Below, piece after piece: positions 1 through 5,690 of a DNA stretch of 5,690 nt; position 1 is the first letter of the stretch; the number at the start of each line of letters is the position of its first letter. The stretch is from an uncultured delta proteobacterium. Lineage in GTDB: Bacteria > Myxococcota_A > Polyangia > Polyangiales > Polyangiaceae. Position numbers and translations under genes: made by a program. Under the pieces are notes generated by a model. It did no database searches, was not told the origin of the DNA, and was given only the letters and a program-made list of their open reading frames with translations. The DNA lies in contig CAITLX010000421.1 in NCBI GenBank assembly GCA_903893335.1, positions 1 to 5,690 on the forward strand, in the 5' to 3' direction.

Positions 1-1301
1 CCGACGAAGCCGAAGCTGAGCGTGCCGGCGTAGCTCTGGGTCGTGATGTTGAGCGCCTGGCCGTGGTACGGGATCGACACGGCGTAGGTCGCCTCGAGGC
101 GCGCCCCGTGCAGGTAGAGCGGCTCGGTCGGGCCGGGCACGTTCGAGATGACGACGTTGTACGGCGGGCGCACGCGCCCCAGCGTGCCGGTCATCTTCTG
201 CAATCCGAGCGGCGCCATGAGCGCGACGCTGTATTGCAGGATGGCGGACTTCGACATCCCCTCGAGCTGCTCCTTGGCGCGCTGGGTCGAGTGGATGACG
301 GCCTCGAGCCGCGCCCGCGGGTCGGCGACGTCGGTCGCGAGCGACGCGAGCACCGCGCCGACCGCGTTGCCGCCCCCGCGGTCCCCCTTGGGGCGCACGT
401 TGACCGGCATCATCGCCGTGAGCGTGCGCTCGGGCAGCGCGTCGAGGCCGAGCAGGAAGTGGCGCAGGCTCGCCCCCGAGAGCGCGAGCACGACGTCGTT
501 GACCGTCCCGCCCGCGGCCTTGGCCACCGCCCGCACGCGCTCGAGGTCGTGCACCTGCGTGGCGAAGCGCCGGTTGCGCCCGACGCGGCCATTGAGGATC
601 GACCGAGGCGCTTGCAGCGGCACGACGAGCGCGTCGTTGCCCGAGCGGTAGGCGTCGTAGAGCTTCTGCAGCGCGCGGGCGACGTCGCGCGACGACTCGA
701 TCTGCGAGCGCAGCGCGCCGCCGAGGCTCGCGAGCGTGGGCGGCGGCGGCTCGGAGTGCTCCGGCTCGGGGCCGCTGTGGGGGCCCATCTCGACGAAGAG
801 CGGCAGCGATCGATCGGACGGGTCGCTCGAGAGGCTGCGCGCGAGCAGGCGCACGGCGGTGAAGCCGTCGACGAGCGCGTGGTGCACCTTGACGTAGAGC
901 GCGAAGCGCCCGCGCTCGAGCCCCTCGATGACGTGCAGCTCCCACGGCGGCCGGTGAAAATCGATCGGGTGGCTGTGCAGGCGCGACACGAGGATGCCCA
1001 GCTCGCGCTCGTCGCCGGGCGTGGGCAGCGCCGAGCGGCGCAGGTGGTAGTCGATGTCGAACTGGTCGTCGGGCACCCACGCTTGCAGCGGGCTCGCGAG
1101 CAGCGCGGGCGAGCGCAGCTTCTGGTTCCAGGGCTCGGCGACGTGCGCCGACTGCTTGAGGTTCTCGACGTAGTCGCGCCAGTACTCGGGCGGCGTGCCG
1201 ACCGCCGGCGTGAACGGGAGCATCCCCGCGACGTGCATCATCGTCTCGCGCGTCTCGGCCGCGAGCATCAGGAGGTCGAGCGGATTGAGCAGCTTGGCCA
1301 T
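1..1301 (-). CDS. WS/DGAT-family wax ester synthase / diacylglycerol O-acyltransferase (partial, C-terminus outside window)
   Basis: This enzyme family transfers an acyl group from acyl-CoA to a fatty alcohol or diacylglycerol, making wax esters or triacylglycerol at the cytoplasmic membrane and lipid-body surface. Translating the minus strand from the ATG at 1301 gives 433 residues with no stop before the left edge. Visible landmarks are the N-terminal NPLDLLML segment (family consensus close to SPLD), PPW at 118-120 (usually PLW) followed by ELHVIEGL, the catalytic HHALVDG at 140-146 (HHxxxDG, with His141 the expected general base), NDVVLA beginning at Asn268, PVNVRP around 301, and SNVPGP around 387. 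The last visible residues (SIPYHGQALNIT and SYAGTLSFGFV) match the usual C-terminal end, so probably only about 25-40 residues are missing, since the family is usually 450-480 residues long. A GGGGAG ribosome-binding site precedes the start. Acceptor specificity (alcohol or diacylglycerol) cannot be read from the sequence. Confidence 0.93.
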   Translation of the reverse strand, partial: MAKLLNPLDLLMLAAETRETMMHVAGMLPFTPAVGTPPEYWRDYVENLKQSAHVAEPWNQKLRSPALLASPLQAWVPDDQFDIDYHLRRSALPTPGDERELGILVSRLHSHPIDFHRPPWELHVIEGLERGRFALYVKVHHALVDGFTAVRLLARSLSSDPSDRSLPLFVEMGPHSGPEPEHSEPPPPTLASLGGALRSQIESSRDVARALQKLYDAYRSGNDALVVPLQAPRSILNGRVGRNRRFATQVHDLERVRAVAKAAGGTVNDVVLALSGASLRHFLLGLDALPERTLTAMMPVNVRPKGDRGGGNAVGAVLASLATDVADPRARLEAVIHSTQRAKEQLEGMSKSAILQYSVALMAPLGLQKMTGTLGRVRPPYNVVISNVPGPTEPLYLHGARLEATYAVSIPYHGQALNITTQSYAGTLSFGFV

Positions 1302-1311
1302 GGTGCGGGCG

Positions 1312-1317
1312 CTCCCC
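1312..1317 (-). promoter_or_regulatory. Likely ribosome-binding site for the WS/DGAT gene
   Basis: On the minus strand GGGGAG lies 10 nt before the ATG at 1301. It is the only Shine-Dalgarno-like purine run close to that start. It supports the ATG at 1301, which also gives the N-terminus expected for the family (NPLD within the first ten residues). Confidence 0.5.
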
Positions 1318-1395
1318 GGGCGCCGTCCGTCCAAGAGACCCCAACGCCGCCCGCGTTGCAAATGCGCGCTCGCGCGCGGCCGACCCCCGCCCGCC

Positions 1396-1411
1396 CGAGC
1401 GGGTATGCTCG
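1396..1411. repeat. Short inverted repeat just upstream of the hydrolase start
   Basis: The arms CGAGC (1396-1400) and GCTCG (1407-1411) flank a 6-nt spacer, GGGTAT. The repeat covers the possible -10 element and ends 4 nt before the ATG at 1416. It could be an operator half-site pair or a small hairpin, but 5-bp GC-rich repeats arise easily by chance in this composition. Confidence 0.2.
1404..1409 (+). promoter_or_regulatory. Candidate -10 element (TATGCT) for the hydrolase gene
   Basis: TATGCT matches four of six positions of the TATAAT consensus and is one of the few AT-containing hexamers in a GC-rich gap. It ends 6 nt before the ATG at 1416, so transcription would begin at or next to the start codon and give a leaderless mRNA. 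No -35 box is seen at the normal spacing, and no good Shine-Dalgarno sequence precedes this ATG. It could be chance. Confidence 0.25.
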
Positions 1412-1415
1412 CGCG

Positions 1416-3473
1416 ATGCGTACGAGCGCTCTCTTGCCCGCCTTCGCCTGCGCGCTCGCGTGCGCCTCCTGCTCGAGCGGCGACGACGCTGCTCCGCTCG
1501 CCGTCGCCGCGCCCGACACGCGCCCGCAGGTTCGCTTCGGCACCACGGCGGACGACTCCCCCTGGCCTTCGGACGCCTTCCTCGACGCGAACGGGCACCT
1601 CGCGCCGCCGCCGCTCGGCCTGCACGGCGACGGCGAAACGCTCGCCGCCCTCTCGGCCACCCTCGCCGAGACCGACGGCGCTTCGTCGCACACGTCGATC
1701 TTCTTCGCGACCACGGGCGACGCGCCCGAGGGGCCCATCGACGGCCACGCCTACGTCGTGGACATCGACGCCGCCGACGCAGCGCCGCTCGCGCTGCCGC
1801 TGCTCTACCGCCCGCTCACCCGCGAGCTGGTCGCGATCGCGGGGCCCTCGGTGCTGTTCACCCAGGGGCACCGCTACGCGTGCCTGCTCGACACGCCGAC
1901 CTTTCGCCGCTCCCCCGCGCTCGACGAGGCGCTGCGCGGCGAGGGGAGCGCGGCGACGCTCGTCGCTCCGGTCGCGGCGGCAGCCGCGCGCGCGAGCCTC
2001 GCGCTCGACGCCGTCGCGGGGGCGAGCGTGTTCACCGTCGGGCGGCCGACGCGCGTGCTGCACGCCATCCGGGCTCAGCTCGCCGCGCTGCCGGCGCCGG
2101 TCGCACAGGTCGATCACGTCTTCGTCGGCGCCGCGCTCGACGACTTCCTCGGCTCGCCGACCACGACGCGCTCGGGGCTCGGCGACCCGGCGGGCCTCGT
2201 GCACGAGGCGATCGCCGCGGTGGTGCTCGGCAGCTTCGAGGCGCCGGGGCTCGCGACGGGCGACGGCGTGCACCTCGGGCGCTTCGAGGTCGACGCCGCC
2301 GGCGTCGCGACCGTGCGCGGCTCGCTGCGCATCCCCTTCCTGCTCGCGGTGCCGCGCCGCGCGACGCTCGCGGCGACGCCGGTGCTGCTGTTTCACCACG
2401 GGCTCAACGCCAGCCGCGTGCAGGTGGCCGCCGTCGCCAACGACTACGCGCGCGCCGGCTACGCGACGCTCGGCCTCGACGCCATCTGGCACGGCGACCG
2501 CCGGCCGGGCGCGAAGGACGTCGAGCACAACTTCACCGGCGCCGCCGGGGCCGACGGCCTCGCCGACGAGGACACCCTCGGCGCGCTCACCAAGTTCTTC
2601 GATTTCACCGGCGACGCGGCCTCGGGCGTCGTGCCGCTCGACGGCCGCGTCGTGCGCGACAACCTGCGCCAGGGCGCGCTCGACGTCTGCGCGCTCGTGC
2701 GCCTGGTGCGCGAGGGGGACGTGTCGGCCATCGCGCAGGCCGACCCGTCGCTCGGCGCGCTCTCGTTCGCCTCCGGCCCGCTCGTCTACACCGGCGAGTC
2801 GTTCGGGTCGGTCATCGGCGCCTTGGCCACCGCGATCGAGCCGGGCATCGCGGCGTCGGTGCTCGCCGTCGGGGGAGCGGGCATCTTCCAGCCGCTCTTC
2901 GCCGACTCGCCGACGTTCGGCGTGCCGACCGCGGGGCTGCTGCGCGCCGGCTTCGACGCCGACCTCGACGTGAGCGATCCGGCGCGGCTGCCGGGTGAGG
3001 CGCAGCGCTCGCTCGCGCTGATGCAGGCCGCGGTCGAGCCGGGCGATCCGCTGGCGTACGCGCCCGAGATCGCCGCCAACGGTCAGTCGCTGCTGCTGCT
3101 CATGGACTACTCGGACGAGACGATCCCCAACCAGTCGGGCGAGCTGCTCGCACGCGCGGCGGGCGCGACGGCGCTCGATCTCCCGGGGCGGACGCACGCG
3201 CTGCGCTACGTCGATCTCCCCTCGCACGCGTCGCCCCTCGAGCCCGCTGCCGCGGGTGCGCCGGTCGTCGCCGTCGTCGAGGTCGATCCCGCGACGCACA
3301 TCATGTTCACCCGCTTCGCCGACGCGCGGCACTTCGCGCCCGGCTTCCCCCCGACGGTGCTGCTCACGACGCCCGAGCCGGTCGACGAGCCGATCGAGTG
3401 GCTGCACGCGATGACCACCGCGTTCGCCGACTCGGTGCGCGCGGGCGCTCCGCGCGTCGCCGACGTCCCCTAG
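1416..3473 (+). CDS. Predicted lipoprotein of the alpha/beta-hydrolase superfamily (lipase/esterase-like)
   Basis: The 685-residue product opens with a short basic start, a hydrophobic stretch and a cysteine-rich end of the signal peptide; Cys19 in CASC, followed by SSGDD, is the likely lipidation site, although the lipobox is not classical. An N-terminal beta-rich region (about 40-205) carries PWPSD at 49-53, resembling the FPSD-type opening of bacterial secreted lipase-like proteins. The hydrolase domain follows: FHHG at 326-329 (oxyanion-hole strand and loop), IWHGDRRPG, a helical insertion containing RDNLRQGALDV, the nucleophile elbow GESFG with Ser462, and DETIP with Asp567 (Asp564 nearby) as the likely acid. 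His628 (ATHIMF) or His594 (RTHAL) could complete the triad. It probably cleaves carboxyl esters in the envelope or outside the cell; the substrate is unknown. The start at 1416 was chosen because it alone gives a signal peptide; an in-frame ATG at 1362 would add 18 Arg/Pro-rich residues. Confidence 0.85.
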   Translation: MRTSALLPAFACALACASCSSGDDAAPLAVAAPDTRPQVRFGTTADDSPWPSDAFLDANGHLAPPPLGLHGDGETLAALSATLAETDGASSHTSIFFATTGDAPEGPIDGHAYVVDIDAADAAPLALPLLYRPLTRELVAIAGPSVLFTQGHRYACLLDTPTFRRSPALDEALRGEGSAATLVAPVAAAAARASLALDAVAGASVFTVGRPTRVLHAIRAQLAALPAPVAQVDHVFVGAALDDFLGSPTTTRSGLGDPAGLVHEAIAAVVLGSFEAPGLATGDGVHLGRFEVDAAGVATVRGSLRIPFLLAVPRRATLAATPVLLFHHGLNASRVQVAAVANDYARAGYATLGLDAIWHGDRRPGAKDVEHNFTGAAGADGLADEDTLGALTKFFDFTGDAASGVVPLDGRVVRDNLRQGALDVCALVRLVREGDVSAIAQADPSLGALSFASGPLVYTGESFGSVIGALATAIEPGIAASVLAVGGAGIFQPLFADSPTFGVPTAGLLRAGFDADLDVSDPARLPGEAQRSLALMQAAVEPGDPLAYAPEIAANGQSLLLLMDYSDETIPNQSGELLARAAGATALDLPGRTHALRYVDLPSHASPLEPAAAGAPVVAVVEVDPATHIMFTRFADARHFAPGFPPTVLLTTPEPVDEPIEWLHAMTTAFADSVRAGAPRVADVP
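3470..3473. other. CTAG shared by two convergent stop codons
   Basis: The palindrome CTAG supplies TAG to the plus-strand hydrolase gene (3471-3473) and, read on the minus strand, TAG to the propeller gene (3472-3470). The genes therefore overlap tail-to-tail by 4 bp. No intergenic terminator can exist, so transcription of each gene must end inside the opposite coding sequence or overlap it. Confidence 0.95.
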
Positions 3474-5690
3474 TTCGCGGGCGCGATGAGCCCGTAGTAG
3501 CGGGCCATCCAGTAGGGCGCGAGCACGTCGGCGCCGTCCATCTCGACGGTCGCGCCCATGCCGCCGTCGACGCGAAACTGATCGGTGTTCCACCGGTCGC
3601 AGCGCCGCTCGTCGTACGGGAGGATGCGGCCATCGCTGCGCACGCTGCCGTCCTTCGACGGCGAGGGCGCGGCGACGAGGTCGTGGCGCTGCGCGTTGTG
3701 CATGTCCCACCGGATCATGTCCGCCGGCGCGAGGCGCAGCCAGCGCGCGGCGACCCCGAGGTCGGCGTCGGGCTCGCCCACCACCGCGTCGACGAGCGTC
3801 CACCACGCCCCCTGCTGGCGCTCGAGCGCCCCTTTCCACGTCTTGCGCCATCCGCTCGCCCACTGGGCGCGCAGCGCCGGGTCGGGCTCGTAGCGCAGCA
3901 GCGTGAAGTAGGCCTCGGTGCCCATCTCGTTGCCGTCGTCGTTGCCCTGGTGCAGCGGGTGGTCCCAGAGCGTCTCGACCGCCACGTCGTACTGGTGCTG
4001 CTCGATGAGCGCGCGCTTTCCGTCGAGGAAGCGCGCCTCGCCCGTCATGTGGTGCGCGAGCGTCAGCCCCGCGAGGATCTCGGCCGCGCGCACGCCGCCG
4101 TCGGCCGCGATGCCCGCGATGCCGTTGACGTAGCCGGGGTCGAACTGCCCGTAGGTCGTCACGCGCGACTCGTCGTGGCGCAGCAGCTGCCAGCCGTGAT
4201 CCATGATCCCGCCGACGATGCCCGCGACGTGGTCGGCGATGGCCGCCTTCTGCGCGTCGTCGGCGCACAGGTCGTACGCGTGGCCCATCATGAAGGTGTG
4301 CGCGACGACCTCGTCGTTCGAGGTGTCGTCCTTCACCCACCACTTGCCGTCGGGCGAGGTGAACCACAGCCCGTCGTCGGGCTGCGCGCAGTCGTCGAGG
4401 AGGCAGCCCTCCTTGCGGATGACCGAGCGCGCGACGAAGAACTTCGTGCCCGTCACGTCGCGCAGCCGCAGCATCGCCTCGAGCGAGCGGTCGAAATGCG
4501 CCTTCGCGTCGGGCGCCTGCGTGACCTTCCAGCGGAAGCACTCGGCGAGCAGCCAGTACGACGTCCAGCTCCCGTCGTTGTCCGAGTCCCAGGGGACGTT
4601 CGACGCGAGGTCCCCCTTGCGCGTCAGGTGCGAGTCGGCGACCGCGCCGTCGCGGTCGTGGCGCTGCACCACGCGCTCGACGAAGGGGGCGAGCTTCTCC
4701 TCCAGCGTGACGCGCTTCGCGGTCACGGTCGCCAGCCCGCCGGCGGTGGCGAACCAGACGGGGCCGTCGGCGACCGCGGGGTCGGTCGCGAGCGCGCGCA
4801 CGTCCTCCGACGGCAGCCAGCGCTCCTGGCCATAGACGCGCCACTCGGGCCCCTGCCCGCGCTCCATCACGCGGTACGCCCCCGCGTCGGTGGCGACGAC
4901 GAAGCCGCCGTCCGAGGCGCGCGCGGCTGCGCGCGCGTTCCACAGCGGCACCCGGTCGGCCGCGAACGACGCCACCGTCTGCATGCGCGGCGTGCCCCCT
5001 GCGTCCACGACGATGCCCTTCACGCCCTCGCTTCCCTGCCCCACCACGACCACGTCGAGCGCTTCGGGCAGCGTGACCGCCCCGACCAGCGCCGCGACCG
5101 GGCCCGTCGGTAGCTGCCACTGGCGCACGACCGGCGGCCACGCGAGCGGCAGCGCGAACGACGCGACGAAGCCCGCGTCGCCCACGATCAGGCGCGAGGC
5201 GGTCTCGACCGCGGCGGTCACGGCCGAGCCTCCCGCAGCGGGCCACTCCGGCTCGCCACCGGGTGCGAGGCGCCCGAGACCCGCGTCGGTGAGGAGGTAG
5301 ACGTCGTGCGCTCCCGCCGCGAGGCCCGTGACGGTGACGCCCCCTGGCGCCGGCTTGCGCGCGAGCGAGCCGTCGGCGGCGACGACGAAGAGCGCGCTCG
5401 GCCCCGCGAGCACGAGCGCGTCGCCGCTGGCCGCCGCCGCGACGAGATCGGGCTCCGCGGCGTCGATCGCGACGACCATCGGGGCGCCCGCAGCGTGCCG
5501 CACGAGGCCTCGCGCGGTCACCTGCGTCGGGAGGTCGAAGCCCGAGAAGGCTGCCGGCGCGACGACGACCGACACGAGCGCACCGATGCCCGGCTCGACC
5601 TCGTTCGAGGTGTGGTTCTGCTCCTGCACGAATGGCGTGTCGACATACGGCGACGCAGGCGCGGTGGGCATGAAGGGCAGGAACGGGGGC
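3470..5690 (-). CDS. Large beta-propeller plus alpha/alpha-barrel-like protein, probably exported (N-terminus outside window)
   Basis: Numbered from the ATG at 5671, 733 residues are visible. The frame stays open to the right edge, that ATG has no ribosome-binding site or signal peptide, and its upstream codons read PPFLPF, so the true start is probably further out. Residues about 30-316 are beta-rich, with repeated blade-like segments (VYLLTDAGLGRL, GFVVATDAGAYRV). The last, WLPSEDVRAL to WFATAGGLATV at 285-316, closely fits the two-component-regulator-propeller (Reg_prop) repeat. Residues about 320-733 are helical and rich in Trp, Asp and His, like six-hairpin (alpha/alpha) barrel glycosidase-type folds. 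Conserved-looking motifs are WDSDNDGSW at 361-369 (DxDxDG, possibly calcium-binding), DDTSNDE at 448-454, and GNDDGNEMGTEAYF at 576-589. C423 and C428 could form a disulfide. Acidic residues in these motifs may form an active site, but no reaction can be assigned. A sugar-processing surface enzyme is the best guess. Confidence 0.75.
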   Translation of the reverse strand, partial: PPFLPFMPTAPASPYVDTPFVQEQNHTSNEVEPGIGALVSVVVAPAAFSGFDLPTQVTARGLVRHAAGAPMVVAIDAAEPDLVAAAASGDALVLAGPSALFVVAADGSLARKPAPGGVTVTGLAAGAHDVYLLTDAGLGRLAPGGEPEWPAAGGSAVTAAVETASRLIVGDAGFVASFALPLAWPPVVRQWQLPTGPVAALVGAVTLPEALDVVVVGQGSEGVKGIVVDAGGTPRMQTVASFAADRVPLWNARAAARASDGGFVVATDAGAYRVMERGQGPEWRVYGQERWLPSEDVRALATDPAVADGPVWFATAGGLATVTAKRVTLEEKLAPFVERVVQRHDRDGAVADSHLTRKGDLASNVPWDSDNDGSWTSYWLLAECFRWKVTQAPDAKAHFDRSLEAMLRLRDVTGTKFFVARSVIRKEGCLLDDCAQPDDGLWFTSPDGKWWVKDDTSNDEVVAHTFMMGHAYDLCADDAQKAAIADHVAGIVGGIMDHGWQLLRHDESRVTTYGQFDPGYVNGIAGIAADGGVRAAEILAGLTLAHHMTGEARFLDGKRALIEQHQYDVAVETLWDHPLHQGNDDGNEMGTEAYFTLLRYEPDPALRAQWASGWRKTWKGALERQQGAWWTLVDAVVGEPDADLGVAARWLRLAPADMIRWDMHNAQRHDLVAAPSPSKDGSVRSDGRILPYDERRCDRWNTDQFRVDGGMGATVEMDGADVLAPYWMARYYGLIAPAN

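Larger units (their letters stand above)
1302..1415. promoter_or_regulatory. Divergent intergenic region between the acyltransferase and the hydrolase genes
   Basis: This 114-bp gap is the only non-coding stretch in the window and must hold any gene-proximal promoters for the two divergent genes. Possible but weak elements can be seen. On the plus strand TATGCT at 1404-1409 resembles a -10 box. The palindromic TTGCAA at 1356-1361 could act as a -35-like element on the minus strand, but the hexamer 17 bp downstream (TCTCTT) is a poor -10. A 5-bp inverted repeat lies at 1396-1411. No convincing sigma-70 promoter pair or known operator is recognisable, and GC-rich genomes often depart from the consensus. 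Confidence 0.4.

Noticed and set aside
148..651. A 167-codon plus-strand frame in the acyltransferase region
   Set aside because: It is antisense to the NVRP and NDVVLA-containing part of the acyltransferase, with no domain or ribosome-binding site.
1364..1377. A GCGCGC-TC-GCGCGC palindrome-like run in the intergenic region, considered as an operator
   Set aside because: It is simple CG alternation of the kind found throughout the window and has no distinguishing feature.
63..1415. A plus-strand open frame of about 451 codons fused in frame ahead of the hydrolase gene
   Set aside because: It lies antisense to the acyltransferase gene. Its translation is Arg/His/Val-rich low complexity typical of the opposite strand of a GC-rich gene, and it would bury the lipoprotein signal peptide at 1416 inside a protein.
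1195..2998. Two long open frames in the other plus-strand frames across the hydrolase gene (1195-2973 and 1460-2998)
   Set aside because: The translations are Arg/Ser/Pro or Arg/Ala repeats caused by high GC. The 1416-3473 frame has the signal peptide, GESFG elbow and family-like motifs.
3438..3456. A 6-bp GC hairpin (CGCGCG arms, 7-nt loop) near the end of the hydrolase gene, considered as a terminator
   Set aside because: It lies inside the coding sequence, has no T-tract, and alternating CG arms are expected by chance in this composition.
3398..5113. A 571-codon plus-strand open frame antisense to the propeller gene
   Set aside because: The product is Arg/His/Val-rich with no recognisable domain, whereas the minus strand encodes motif-bearing domains throughout. 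It is a compositional shadow.

Overview
The window is very GC-rich DNA with G or C at most third codon positions. It comes from a bacterium with a high-GC genome. The mix of a wax ester synthase/diacylglycerol acyltransferase, an Asp/Ala-rich lipoprotein hydrolase and a propeller-containing exported protein fits the Myxococcota (Polyangia-like) best. An actinobacterium or another high-GC lineage cannot be excluded from sequence alone, so this assignment is an inference. No rRNA, tRNA, CRISPR array, insertion sequence or phage gene is visible.

Three protein genes fill the window almost completely. (1) Positions 1-1301, minus strand: a WS/DGAT-family acyltransferase with its active-site HHxxxDG motif, cut at its C-terminus by the left window edge. 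(2) Positions 1416-3473, plus strand: a 685-residue predicted lipoprotein with an alpha/beta-hydrolase (lipase/esterase-like) fold, transcribed divergently from gene 1 across a 114-bp intergenic region. (3) Positions 3470-5690, minus strand: a large protein with an N-terminal beta-propeller and a C-terminal alpha-helical domain that looks like an (alpha/alpha)-barrel. It converges on gene 2 so tightly that the two stop codons share the palindrome CTAG. Its true N-terminus probably lies beyond the right edge.

Genes 1 and 2 form a plausible lipid pair: one builds neutral storage lipids (wax esters or triacylglycerol) and the other may cleave ester bonds at the cell envelope. They share the only intergenic space, so any promoters for both lie in 1302-1415. 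Gene 3 is on the opposite strand to gene 2, and its link to lipid metabolism is not evident. Its fold suggests a carbohydrate-active or related surface enzyme of unknown substrate.

I see no defence system, mobile element or clearly new multi-gene system. The most open question is the function of the propeller/alpha-barrel protein.
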